A stretch of DNA of 30,396 nt from Bacillota bacterium. GTDB taxonomy: Bacteria; Bacillota; Clostridia; Christensenellales; Aristaeellaceae. Each line of letters begins with the position of its first letter. The stretch's first letter is position 1. The notes beneath the pieces were generated by a model. That model was not told where the DNA came from. It saw only the letters and a list, made by a program, of their open reading frames with translations, and searched no databases. Below are positions 7,406 through 15,407 of this stretch, one piece after another. Where the stretch lies: contig JAEWWY010000177.1 in NCBI GenBank assembly GCA_023458835.1, forward strand, positions 1 to 30,396, given 5' to 3'. The position numbers were made by a program, and so were the translations under genes.

Positions 7406-8668
7406 TTATGAAAAGAAATGGGGCAGATATTCCCGGTTGGCATCCAGCAGCTCGTCCAGCAGCGGGATCGCCCGGTCCACGTCGCCTACCAGGGGATGGG
7501 CGACCAGCGCGGCAAGCGCCAGGTCCCTGTCGCCGGTCATGGCGGCTTCTATGGCAAGCTGTTCGTAATTCTTCACAGCCGAAACCAGGCCCCATACCTG
7601 CTTGGGCACGTGGGGCTGGGGCAGCGGCTTGATGCCCGCGGCGTTTACGATACAGCCGGTCTCGATCACCGCGTCGTCCGGCAAAAAGCGCACCGTTCCC
7701 TGATTAGGCACATTGCACACCATCCAGCGGTCCGTATTTCTGTAGATCGCTTCCAGCACGCCGATGGCCACCTGGGAGTAACCGCCGCCGCCGCGCAGCG
7801 CAAGCTCCGCCGGCTCGTCCACGCAGTTGGGATCGGCATAGGCATCATAGATGGTTTTTTCAAGACCCAGCACGCGTTCGCCCCGGGTCTGCTGGGCGGT
7901 ATTGATTTCGTTATACTTTTTCTGTGTGCGGAAGTAATACTGTATATAGCTGATGGGAAATACCCCCAGCGCGCTGACAAAGCGCTCCGTCGCCTCGTGA
8001 TGGCGGCTTTTGAGCACCTCCCGCAGCGTCTCCTCAGGGAGGGGTTTGCCGTCTATGGTGATGTTGTAGGCGAAGTTCAAATGGTTCAGGCCGAAAAAGT
8101 CATAGCGGATGGCGCTTTCGGGAGCGCCGGTAACCTTGGAGACCTCCTGCGCCGGCCGGATGCCGCCCGCGCACAGGCCCACCGAGCGGATCTTCGAGTA
8201 CTTCGTCAGCCCTTCCGCGATCATGCCGGAGGGATTGGTATAGTTGATCATCCAGGCTTCCGGGCACACCTGCTCCATCACCTTGGCAATGCCGACCGCC
8301 ACCGGGATGGTGCGCAGCGCCTTCATCATGCCGCCCGCGCCGGTGGTTTCCTGGCCGATAAAGCCGTGGCGCAGCGGGATGCGCTCATCGCGTACGCGCG
8401 CCGCGTTGCCGCCTACGCGGTACTGCGTAATCACAAAGCTGGCGCCCTCCAGTGCCTTGTGAAGATCGGGCTGGGCGCTGATCTTCACATCCATATGGAG
8501 GGTCGTGCTGGCGTACCTGCGCAAAAAGCCGGTAATAATTTCAAGGCGCTCAAGGTTGATGTCATGGAGTGCAATCTCGGTCACGGGAATCAGGCCGCGC
8601 TTTCCGGACAGTTCTTTCACGATTTCAGGGGAGTAGGGGCTTCCGGCGCCCACAATGGCAATCTTCAA
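7406..8668 (-). CDS. Glycoside hydrolase family 4 (6-phospho-beta-glucosidase-like), variant metal motif
   Basis: A 420-residue GH4 enzyme. The N-terminal Rossmann motif IAIVGAGSPYSPE (residues 3-15) binds NAD; GH4 uses NAD and a divalent metal in a redox-elimination mechanism. Family motifs are GQETTGAGG (105-113), NYTNPSGM (142-149), GLNHLNF (193-199, metal-ligand His196) and CNVPNQG further on. The metal-site Cys (C166) sits in CAGG rather than the usual CNVP/CNIP, CHSV or CDMP classes, so substrate class is open, although other motifs resemble 6-phospho-beta-glucosidases. The start is TTG at 8668, chosen because GGAGG lies eight bases upstream and the ATG at 8675 is out of frame. It has its own promoter (8711-8739) and leads the GH4-kinase-NagB unit. 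No PTS is present to supply a 6-phosphosugar. Confidence 0.92.
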   Translation of the reverse strand: MKIAIVGAGSPYSPEIVKELSGKRGLIPVTEIALHDINLERLEIITGFLRRYASTTLHMDVKISAQPDLHKALEGASFVITQYRVGGNAARVRDERIPLRHGFIGQETTGAGGMMKALRTIPVAVGIAKVMEQVCPEAWMINYTNPSGMIAEGLTKYSKIRSVGLCAGGIRPAQEVSKVTGAPESAIRYDFFGLNHLNFAYNITIDGKPLPEETLREVLKSRHHEATERFVSALGVFPISYIQYYFRTQKKYNEINTAQQTRGERVLGLEKTIYDAYADPNCVDEPAELALRGGGGYSQVAIGVLEAIYRNTDRWMVCNVPNQGTVRFLPDDAVIETGCIVNAAGIKPLPQPHVPKQVWGLVSAVKNYEQLAIEAAMTGDRDLALAALVAHPLVGDVDRAIPLLDELLDANREYLPHFFS

Positions 8669-8710
8669 TTTTCATACCTCCATTGCTTGCATGATGCTGC
8701 TCTGGACCGG

Positions 8711-8739
8711 ATTCTACCATGCCGGGAAATTTCAGGCAA
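8711..8739 (-). promoter_or_regulatory. Internal promoter for the GH4-kinase-NagB unit
   Basis: Minus strand: -35 TTGCCT (8739-8734), 17-bp spacer, -10 TAGAAT (8716-8711) preceded by TGG (extended -10). It lies in the 110-bp gap between the kinase stop and the GH4 start. Direct-repeat-like copies of CCCGGAAATTT (8751-8761) and CCGGGAAATTT (8722-8732) surround it, and TTGCACAAT at 8760-8768 resembles the repeats at 12275-12304. Confidence 0.6.
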
Positions 8740-8778
8740 TGCAGATATAGCCCGGAAATTTGCACAATGACACAGAAA

Positions 8779-10593
8779 TCAGGTTTTCAGCCGTATGGTC
8801 ATGGTGGTGCCCTCGTCAATCACGCTTTGTATGGTAAGCCCGTATCCCTCCCCATAGAAGAGCTCCAGGCGCCGGTGTACGTTGTGAAGGCCTATGCCAT
8901 GCTTGCTGTGGGTACGGATCAGCGTGGGATCCTTTTGCGCAAGCGCGCGGTTGAGCTTGTGAAGCATCTCCGGCGGAATGCCCCGCCCATCGTCGATTAC
9001 GCTGAACTCCATGTCGCTACCGGCGCGGACCAGGTGCAGCTTGATGGAAAGCCTGCGGCCGGGCGCTGTTCCGTGCTCGCACGCATTCTCCAGCATGGGC
9101 TGCACGATGAAGCGGGGAATCATGGCCGACATCAACTCTTCGGGCAGCTCGTTTACGATTTCAAAAAACACGTTGTAGCGCAGCTTCATCAGCTTCATGT
9201 AATGGCCCAGAAATGTCAATTCATCGTCGATCGACCATACGGTGGACCACTCCGTAAACACGGGCTTGAGTGATTCGGCCAGTTCTATCAGCATGTCGGA
9301 CACCATGTTCTGGCCCGTAAATGTGGCCAGCCAGCGGATGGAGGCGATGGAGTTGTAAATAAAGTGGGGGTTGATCTGGGATTGCAGGTTTCTCAGCTCA
9401 AGCAGCAGCTTTTCCTGCTGGCTTTCCACGTCCTTCCTGCGCAGCTCCTCTATGGAGTCCACCATGTCGTTGAATTGCTTTTCAATCAGGTTGAACTCGT
9501 ATATGTTTGAATGGATCAGCATGCGTGCGTTCAGGTGATTCTGCTGTATATCGTAAAGCCGCGCGGATATCTCCCGGAAGGGGCGGGTAAAGCTGTGCGC
9601 CCATACGGCATATCCCGCGCACACCAGCAAAAGCACAGCCAGGGAAATGGACAGCGACCTGATAATCAGTGTGTAGGTTTGATGGGCATACAGGTACAGG
9701 GGAATCTGCTTCACCAGCATCCAATCGGGACCGCCCAGGCGATAGTAGATCAACTGGTACTCCACACGATCCAGCTTGACGATCTTGTCGTCAAACGCCC
9801 TGCCGTCATCGATATCCGGCCAGAACCCCGGAACGCTGCCAATCAGCCCGGGGTCGCCGCAAGACAGCACCTCTCCCGCTTCGCCCAGCAGATACATCGT
9901 TTCGCCGGCATTGGCCAGGTGTGAAAAGCATTGCCTCACGCTCTCCTCATGTACGCCCGCCAGCATATAAAGCGGATCTCCGCTGCCGGTATAGGTCAGC
10001 GGGATCTGCCCAAGGCCGTATACCATGGGCAGGTTGAAGGTTTTCTTCACGCCGTCCGTGTGGGGGATGGGGATGAAGTCCACGCCGTTGCAGGCGCCGG
10101 CCCAATGCATCGTATAAGCCGGGACCTGCCCGGCCTGCTTTGCCAGGCCCAATATCCGGCTGTTGACATTGCCCCAGCTAAACACCCATGATCCGATGAT
10201 TCCGGCGGCCTGGCCGTCGGCGCGGAAAAACAGCATGCCGGCAATATGCTCGGAATGGATAAACGCGTTGTTGATGGACTTGTTCATATCCTGAAGCAGC
10301 ATGACCATCTCAAGGTCCGACTGGTAGTTGCCGGTCAGGTAGGCCTTTGCGGCGGAGCTTTGCGCGATCAAAAGCGCCGACGATTTCGCATTGCTCAGCA
10401 GCGCGTCAATCTGGCTTTTTACGGAGGAAAAGGCAATCAGCGCCGATTCCTTGTTCTGGCTCTGTACGGTATGCTGGTATTGGCTGGTGACCAGCAGCGT
10501 GGTCAGGAGCGCGATGATCGTCAGGAAGGACAGCGAAATCAGCACCATGCGTGCGGAAAAGGAGCGCAGCACATTGTGAACGCGGCGCCTCAT
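8779..10593 (-). CDS. YesM-like membrane sensor histidine kinase
   Basis: A 604-residue kinase starting at ATG 10593. This start overlaps the regulator stop as ATGA and has GGAGAAAG upstream; the longer frame from 10641 would overlap the previous gene by 52 bp. Order of parts: TM1 (about residues 16-36), a ~250-residue extracellular sensor region, TM2 (about 300-325), a HAMP linker, a His-kinase domain with QINPHFIYN (phospho-acceptor His410) and a HATPase domain (ENACEHG; DDGRGIP; HGIGLHNVHRRL). This is the Firmicutes YesM type that senses extracellular sugars or sugar-bound binding proteins. It should phosphorylate the YesN-like regulator just upstream. Family is firm; ligand unknown. Confidence 0.94.
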   Translation of the reverse strand: MRRRVHNVLRSFSARMVLISLSFLTIIALLTTLLVTSQYQHTVQSQNKESALIAFSSVKSQIDALLSNAKSSALLIAQSSAAKAYLTGNYQSDLEMVMLLQDMNKSINNAFIHSEHIAGMLFFRADGQAAGIIGSWVFSWGNVNSRILGLAKQAGQVPAYTMHWAGACNGVDFIPIPHTDGVKKTFNLPMVYGLGQIPLTYTGSGDPLYMLAGVHEESVRQCFSHLANAGETMYLLGEAGEVLSCGDPGLIGSVPGFWPDIDDGRAFDDKIVKLDRVEYQLIYYRLGGPDWMLVKQIPLYLYAHQTYTLIIRSLSISLAVLLLVCAGYAVWAHSFTRPFREISARLYDIQQNHLNARMLIHSNIYEFNLIEKQFNDMVDSIEELRRKDVESQQEKLLLELRNLQSQINPHFIYNSIASIRWLATFTGQNMVSDMLIELAESLKPVFTEWSTVWSIDDELTFLGHYMKLMKLRYNVFFEIVNELPEELMSAMIPRFIVQPMLENACEHGTAPGRRLSIKLHLVRAGSDMEFSVIDDGRGIPPEMLHKLNRALAQKDPTLIRTHSKHGIGLHNVHRRLELFYGEGYGLTIQSVIDEGTTMTIRLKT

Positions 10594-12110
10594 TGCTTTC
10601 TCCACTGGCTGGGCGATATTCCCAGCCGGTTTTTGAAGCAACGGCTGAAATAGGCGATATCTTCAAAACCGCAGCATCCGGCGATTTCATTGATCGAAAG
10701 CGTGGTATCCTTCAAAAGCTCCTGGGCCTTTTTCAGGCGCAGGTCGGATAGAAACTCGGAAAAGCGCATGCCCGTCTCCTGCTTCAAAAGTGTGGAAAAA
10801 TAGCCGGGGCTGATGTTGACATGGCTGGCCATCGCGTTGAGCGTAAGGTCGCCGGCCAGGTTCCGGGCCATGTGCTCAATGGCGCTTGCCAGCAGGTGTG
10901 TATATGCGTTTGTGGGCGGCGCGGCAATGGAAAGGATCTGCTTGTCCATAATGCTCATCATGCTCCGCAGGGATGTTGCCTGCGACAAATAGTCGTGGCA
11001 GCGGGACAGATGGGCCGGTGTCAGTTGCCTGTTGTTTTGCGCCAGCAGCACGGTGATGGTATACAGATTCTGCAGGACCGTGCTCTTGCGGTGCCCGACG
11101 GACGCCTTGAGCGTTTCCGCCGCGGCAAGGTAATCCTTGTAAAGCGAAGGGTTGCAGCGCAGGCATAGGGCGCAATCCCTGAGCGCTTCAAACCACTCCA
11201 GCATGTCCCGCTCCGCCACCCGGCATTGGGAATCCACCAGCAGCATGGGCTGGTCAAACAGATAGCGGTGCGTACGCATCTCATCCGCCGCGTCAAGGAA
11301 AGCGGGAAGCTGTTCCATGGGCACCGGCTCCATGCAATAGATAAAGCGCAACTGGTACTGAAAGTTGTCCAGCACGTATTGATACACTTCATTCAGGGCG
11401 GGCGCGTAGGTGCTCCCGTCCACAATGTTCTTTTCCGCGATCAGAAAAATCATGGTGGAGCCGCTGATCAGGTGCAGATTGGACGTGTTTTTTCCAAAGC
11501 TGTGGCCGATCATGCGCTGTATGGGCTGAAGCATCATGCGCTCCGGCGTGCGCTCATCCAGGCAGTACACGGTAAGCACCGCGGCGGGTGTGGGCTGGCA
11601 TATATCATCGCGCTTGAGCAGTTGAACAAACTGGTCATGGCTGACGGAGCGGGAAATCAAATAATCGCTCAGCGTGGAATGGAGCGCCTGCCGCCGCGCC
11701 TGCTCCTCGCCGGATTCGGCTTTCCCAAGGGGCTTTCCCAGATCGCGGCATGCCTTTTCAATGGCCTCGGTGATGTTCGTCTGGGTCATGGTGGCTTTGA
11801 TGAGGTATGCCGAAACATTGTACTGCATCACGTCGCGCAGCGTTTCAAAATCCGAAATGCATGAGATGATGATGATCGCGCAATCCCTGTCAAGCTCGCG
11901 TATCTTCTGGATCAGCGTCACGCCGTTCATGCCGGGCATACGGATATCGGTGAGTACGATGTCCGGGCGGTATTTTACAAACGCGTCGTACGCATCGGTT
12001 CCGTTGGAGGCTTCCGCTACGATTTTCATACCGAGCCGCTCCCAATCGACCGATACGGTCAGACCCAGGCGCACCAGCATCTCGTCCTCTGCAATCATGA
12101 TGGAATACAT
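10590..12110 (-). CDS. YesN-like response regulator with AraC-type DNA-binding domain
   Basis: A 507-residue regulator starting at ATG 12110 (MYSIMIAEDEMLVRLG...). The longer frame from 12191 adds 27 residues that do not look like a receiver, and AAAGG lies before 12110. The receiver has the acidic pair E9/D10 and phospho-acceptor D55 in LTDIRMPG. A long linker follows (about residues 125-400). The C-terminal AraC helix-turn-helix pair includes HVNISPGYFSTLLKQETG and INEIAGCCGFEDIAYFSRCF. It is transcribed divergently from the solute-binding-protein operon and overlaps the kinase gene by 4 bp. It probably activates the importer operon and the GH4 unit (inference). Confidence 0.94.
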   Translation of the reverse strand: MYSIMIAEDEMLVRLGLTVSVDWERLGMKIVAEASNGTDAYDAFVKYRPDIVLTDIRMPGMNGVTLIQKIRELDRDCAIIIISCISDFETLRDVMQYNVSAYLIKATMTQTNITEAIEKACRDLGKPLGKAESGEEQARRQALHSTLSDYLISRSVSHDQFVQLLKRDDICQPTPAAVLTVYCLDERTPERMMLQPIQRMIGHSFGKNTSNLHLISGSTMIFLIAEKNIVDGSTYAPALNEVYQYVLDNFQYQLRFIYCMEPVPMEQLPAFLDAADEMRTHRYLFDQPMLLVDSQCRVAERDMLEWFEALRDCALCLRCNPSLYKDYLAAAETLKASVGHRKSTVLQNLYTITVLLAQNNRQLTPAHLSRCHDYLSQATSLRSMMSIMDKQILSIAAPPTNAYTHLLASAIEHMARNLAGDLTLNAMASHVNISPGYFSTLLKQETGMRFSEFLSDLRLKKAQELLKDTTLSINEIAGCCGFEDIAYFSRCFKNRLGISPSQWRKQ

Positions 12111-12196
12111 CGGATCATCGCCTTTCCAGGGCTTATGGAGGGAATGAATGGAAATCTGCTTGATTGACGCAAACCATGGTGCCTTACGCACGCAAA

Positions 12197-12215
12197 TATG
12201 CTACATTATAGCATA
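12197..12215. promoter_or_regulatory. Palindrome over the -10 box of the response-regulator promoter
   Basis: Arms TATGCTA (12197-12203) and TAGCATA (12209-12215) are perfect inverted copies around a 5-bp centre, and the -10 TATAAT lies across the centre and right arm. A bound protein here would block the promoter. Which protein, if any, is unknown. Confidence 0.4.
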
Positions 12216-12233
12216 CCGGATACAAGGAATAAA
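12205..12233 (-). promoter_or_regulatory. Extended -10 promoter for the response regulator/kinase operon
   Basis: Minus strand: perfect -10 TATAAT (12210-12205) preceded by TGC (extended -10), 17-bp spacer and a weak -35 TTTATT (12233-12228). The weak -35 with a strong extended -10 suits activator-dependent or modest constitutive expression. The regulator ATG is about 95 bp downstream. Confidence 0.65.
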
Positions 12234-12274
12234 AGGGGCCGCCCGGTGCCTCCCAAAGGCAAAACGTGTATAAA

Positions 12275-12304
12275 TTGTACAAAAACATATCAGGTTTGCA
12301 CAAA
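12275..12304. promoter_or_regulatory. Tandem direct repeats, candidate AraC/YesN-type binding site
   Basis: TTGTACAAA (12275-12283) and TTGCACAAA (12296-12304) are direct repeats differing by one base, with starts 21 bp apart, about two helical turns. AraC-family regulators commonly bind such tandem half-sites. The pair lies between the YesN-like gene and the divergent importer operon. A partial copy, TTGCACAAT, occurs at 8760-8768 near the GH4 promoter. Confidence 0.5.
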
Positions 12305-12567
12305 TGCATACACTTATTCTTCCGGGCCCCCATATAGGCGGCCCAAAGCACTAGGGAATCCCCGGTTTTGTGGCTCAGTGAAAAAAGCCGATTTTAATTT
12401 CACATGGCAAACGGGCGGTTTTTCAACTAGAATGTTGTCAAAGAAAGGTGCGCTTTGCATATCCTTACCTCCGGCAGGATTCGTTTCATACGGCGTTTGA
12501 CGGGAGAAATGTATTTGCCGGTCCAAGGGCAACAGCAGCACCCAGAATCTGAACAGGAGGAATCCCA

Positions 12568-14310
12568 ATGAAGAAGATCCTCGCGACCCTTTTGACGATG
12601 GCACTTGTTCTGACCATGGCCTCCGGCATTACCCTCACGGCCGCCGCCGAGCAGAAACCTGTGACCATCACCGTCGGCTCCGCCACCGCCTTCGCAGACG
12701 GCTTCTGGGACTGGGACGTTGCGGAGGTCATAGAAAAGGCACTGAACGTAGAGTTCAAGTACACCTTCTATGACGCCGACAAATTCTCCCTGATGCTCGC
12801 CAGCGGCGACCTGCCGGACATCGTCGTCTGCAAGCAGCCCTATCTGGACGCTGTGCTGGACAACGGCCTGTCCATCAACTTCGACGATTATATCGACGAA
12901 AAAAGCTTCATCGACTCCGAGCAGTTCAAGGCGCGCAACGAGGTTATGCGTACGCTGCTGGGCGGCAAGAACCACGGCCTGTATTTCATCGCCCCCGGCC
13001 TTGGCCCGGAGCGCACGGGCGCCGGCAAGCTCGGCAGCCGCGGCTATGCGGTGCGCTGGGATTACTACAAGGAGCTGGGCTATCCGCCTATTGAGAACGA
13101 TGAGGATTACCTGAACGTACTCAATCAGATGTGCGAAAAGCATCCGACCACGGCTGACGGCAGCCCGACGTATGCCATCGGCCTGTACAATACGCTGGAA
13201 TCCTTTTTTATCCGCGCGGCATACCTGACCAATCCGGGGCTCAACCCCTGGACCTGCTCCGGGTACCTGTACATGGCGACGTGGGATGACTGCACGCTCT
13301 ACAACGGGTATACCGATCCCGGGCACTCGGCTTTCTGGACGGATCTGGCGTTTTACAACAAGGTTTACCGCTCCGGCTACTTTGATATGGACAACTTCAC
13401 CCAGACCACCGACGAGTACAACGCAAAGCTGAAGGCCGGCGTATATGTGGGCGAGGTATACACCTACAATACCATGTATGCCGAGATGCAGTTGGCCGAT
13501 AAGGACACCATGGCCGGCACGGTCATCATTCCCTCCAGCGGCGCCTATGTGCATGCCAACAAGCTGAACATCATCGGCAACGCGCCCACCGACACCGTCT
13601 TCGTATCCTCCTCCTCCAAGAATATCGAAAAGTGCGTTGAGATCATCAATTTCATGCACGATCCGGCCTATATCCGCACCGTCTACTCCGGCATTCAGGG
13701 CGTGCACTGGGATTATGACGCCAACGGCAAACCCTACCTGTTTGACGAGACGATTGCCCTGCGCTCCGAGAACGGCGACGCATGGCAGAAGACGGGCTTT
13801 GGCCGCAGCACCGTCGCCATGTGGAACATGGCGCAGCCGGTGACGCTGTCCGCGACGGACAATTATCCCTACGAGCTGATGGAGATGGCCGAATACCGCG
13901 GCCAGGGCATCGGCACCATGTACGAGGATTATTGCAAGCACTATAACGCCACCTACCCCGGCGAGGCGATCTACAATCGCGTGCTGGCCGGTGAGGCCAA
14001 GGACCTGTCTGGCGACTACGCGCAGACTGTCTCTGCCGGCATGACCAGCATCCCCATGGATATCAAGCGCATCATGGACGCCTGCAACGACATACTCTAC
14101 CGTAACATGGCCAAGCTGGTAATGTGTGCCTCGGATGAAGAGTTCGCGGCGCTGCGCGACAGCCTGATCCAGGAGATGAAGAATGCGGGCGAAGAGACCG
14201 CCTGGGAATGGTATTCCACCAATTTCAACGCGGTGCGTGAATCCTTGCAGCCCGCCGTCCAGACTGCCCGCGAGGTGTTTGAAAAGAACTACATGGGCAC
14301 GAACGACTGA
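12568..14310 (+). CDS. Large extracellular solute-binding protein of LplA-type sugar ABC importer
   Basis: A 580-residue solute-binding protein. It starts at an ATG with a strong Shine-Dalgarno (AGGAGGAA). The N-terminus is a signal peptide: MKK, a hydrophobic core to about residue 24, then the small-residue stretch TAAAEQ, a type-I signal peptidase site. No Cys occurs in a lipobox position. The mature part has the LplA-like layout: a KALNVEFKYTFYD strand, LASGDLPDIVV, long middle segments rich in Tyr/Trp for sugar stacking, and a long C-terminal helical tail. It is first in the plus-strand operon and followed by an attenuating terminator, then LplB- and LplC-type permeases. It probably binds an oligosaccharide outside the membrane; ligand unknown. 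Confidence 0.92.
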   Translation: MKKILATLLTMALVLTMASGITLTAAAEQKPVTITVGSATAFADGFWDWDVAEVIEKALNVEFKYTFYDADKFSLMLASGDLPDIVVCKQPYLDAVLDNGLSINFDDYIDEKSFIDSEQFKARNEVMRTLLGGKNHGLYFIAPGLGPERTGAGKLGSRGYAVRWDYYKELGYPPIENDEDYLNVLNQMCEKHPTTADGSPTYAIGLYNTLESFFIRAAYLTNPGLNPWTCSGYLYMATWDDCTLYNGYTDPGHSAFWTDLAFYNKVYRSGYFDMDNFTQTTDEYNAKLKAGVYVGEVYTYNTMYAEMQLADKDTMAGTVIIPSSGAYVHANKLNIIGNAPTDTVFVSSSSKNIEKCVEIINFMHDPAYIRTVYSGIQGVHWDYDANGKPYLFDETIALRSENGDAWQKTGFGRSTVAMWNMAQPVTLSATDNYPYELMEMAEYRGQGIGTMYEDYCKHYNATYPGEAIYNRVLAGEAKDLSGDYAQTVSAGMTSIPMDIKRIMDACNDILYRNMAKLVMCASDEEFAALRDSLIQEMKNAGEETAWEWYSTNFNAVRESLQPAVQTAREVFEKNYMGTND

Positions 14311-14318
14311 CGGAGGCA

Positions 14319-14353
14319 GGGGTCATGCGTGATGTTCCTTCCCGCATGACCCC
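14319..14353 (+). repeat. Inverted repeat downstream of solute-binding-protein gene
   Basis: GGGGTCATGCG (14319-14329) pairs perfectly with CGCATGACCCC (14343-14353) over a 13-nt loop, only 8 bp after the stop codon. No T-run follows. It probably stabilises the 3' end of the binding-protein mRNA together with the terminator at 14384. Confidence 0.6.
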
Positions 14354-14383
14354 GCTTCCTGTGCGCCCACGGCTGCCGCACAG

Positions 14384-14424
14384 AAGGAGGATGCTTACGC
14401 CTGGGGCAAGCCTCCTCCTTTTTG
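14384..14424 (+). terminator. Intra-operon rho-independent terminator between binding protein and permeases
   Basis: AAGGAGGATGCTT (14384-14396) pairs with AAGCCTCCTCCTT (14408-14420) at 12 of 13 positions over an 11-nt loop, and a five-T run ends at 14423. Partial read-through would give more binding protein than permease, a common arrangement in ABC importer operons. Confidence 0.8.
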
Positions 14425-14448
14425 TATCGGCATGAGAGGATGAAAAGA

Positions 14449-15387
14449 ATGTGGACATCTACCGGCACGATCCCCAGGCGCGGCATCGCCGTCAGAAAGA
14501 AGAGGGCATGGAACCTGTTCTTTCTGGCGCTTCCGCTGATGATACTGGTCATACTCTTCCGCTACCTTCCGCTTGCGGGCTGGATCGTTTCGCTGTATGA
14601 ATACAAGGCCGGCTATTCGCTGTTTGCCTGTGATTTTGTAGGCCTGAAGTATTTCCGCCTGCTGTTTACCAGCGCCGATTTTATGCGCGTTATGAAAAAC
14701 ACGCTCATCTTCGCGGTCATAGGCTTTGTCGCGCTGCCGCTGCCGATGCTGCTGGCGATCCTTCTCAATGAGATCGGCAACTCCAAGTTCCGCAGGATCG
14801 CCCAGACACTGACCACGCTGCCGCATTTTTTAAGCTGGATCATCGTGTACTCCATCGCCTTCATTCTCTTTGGCTCCGAGGGGCTGATCAACGCGGCCAG
14901 GAAGCTGGCGGGGCTGAGGCCGGATCAGATGGGTATTTTGAACCAGGCGCAGTCGGTCTATTGGTTTCAAAGCGTTTTGACCATATGGAAAACGCTGGGC
15001 TGGTCGGCGATCATCTATATCGCCGCGGTCGCCGGCATCGACCAGGAGCTGTATGAGGCCGCATATGTAGACGGCGCGGGAAGGCTGCGCTGTGCGATCC
15101 ATATCACCATACCGGGCCTTATGCCTACGCTGATCGTCATGATGCTGCTGTGCGTATCGAACTTTGTCAATCTGGGCTATGAGCAGTACTACGTATTCAA
15201 GAACCCGATCGTATACGATAATATCGAGGTCATTGATGTGTTTACCTACCGCCTGGGCCTTCAGCTTTCGCCGCCCGATTATTCGTACTCGACGGCTGTT
15301 GGGATCTTTAAGTCGTTCGTCAGCGTGATTCTTTTGACCGCCGCCAATTCGGTGGCCAAGATGATCCGCGGCGAAGGCATCGTATAA
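14449..15387 (+). CDS. LplB-type sugar ABC transporter permease
   Basis: A 312-residue inner-membrane permease starting at ATG 14449. GAGAGG lies nine bases upstream; the longer frame begins at a TTG inside the terminator and is unlikely. About six membrane segments are visible, the first being FFLALPLMILVILFRYLPLAG. The EAA loop that contacts the ATPase is YEAAYVDGAGRLRCAIHITIP. It works with the permease at 15408 and the binding protein at 12568. No ATP-binding subunit is encoded in the window, so a shared MsmX-like ATPase is expected. Confidence 0.93.
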   Translation: MWTSTGTIPRRGIAVRKKRAWNLFFLALPLMILVILFRYLPLAGWIVSLYEYKAGYSLFACDFVGLKYFRLLFTSADFMRVMKNTLIFAVIGFVALPLPMLLAILLNEIGNSKFRRIAQTLTTLPHFLSWIIVYSIAFILFGSEGLINAARKLAGLRPDQMGILNQAQSVYWFQSVLTIWKTLGWSAIIYIAAVAGIDQELYEAAYVDGAGRLRCAIHITIPGLMPTLIVMMLLCVSNFVNLGYEQYYVFKNPIVYDNIEVIDVFTYRLGLQLSPPDYSYSTAVGIFKSFVSVILLTAANSVAKMIRGEGIV

Positions 15388-15407
15388 AGGGGAGAGGAGA
15401 CACATTG

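Larger units (their letters stand above)
12111..12567. other. 457-bp divergent regulatory region
   Basis: The leftward promoter (12205-12233), a palindrome and the tandem repeats are annotated separately. A rightward promoter is not clear. Two weak candidates are TGGCAA-17-TAGAAT (12405-12433) and TTGTCA-17-CATATC (12435-12463). No convincing gene is seen. Confidence 0.5.

Noticed and set aside
5534..7411. 625-codon open frame on the plus strand across the NagB-like and kinase genes
   Set aside because: It shadows two well-supported minus-strand genes, crosses the hairpins at 5570-5614 and shows no recognisable domain.
10594..10641. Longer N-terminus for the sensor kinase
   Set aside because: It overlaps the regulator by 52 bp; the ATGA overlap at 10593 with a proper ribosome site is better.
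12405..12463. Possible rightward promoters for the solute-binding-protein operon (TGGCAA-17-TAGAAT and TTGTCA-17-CATATC)
   Set aside because: Each has one weak box, and two rival candidates show the signal is not decisive; mentioned in the region note but not called.
12198..12500. 100-codon plus-strand open frame in the divergent region
   Set aside because: It lies over the leftward promoter and direct repeats, has no ribosome site and no coherent composition.
12427..13941. 504-codon minus-strand frame antisense to the solute-binding protein
   Set aside because: The solute-binding protein on the plus strand has a signal peptide, a strong ribosome site and family motifs; the antisense frame has none.
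14422..14448. TTG start for the LplB-type permease
   Set aside because: It sits in the T-run of the terminator and lacks a ribosome site; ATG 14449 has GAGAGG nine bases upstream.
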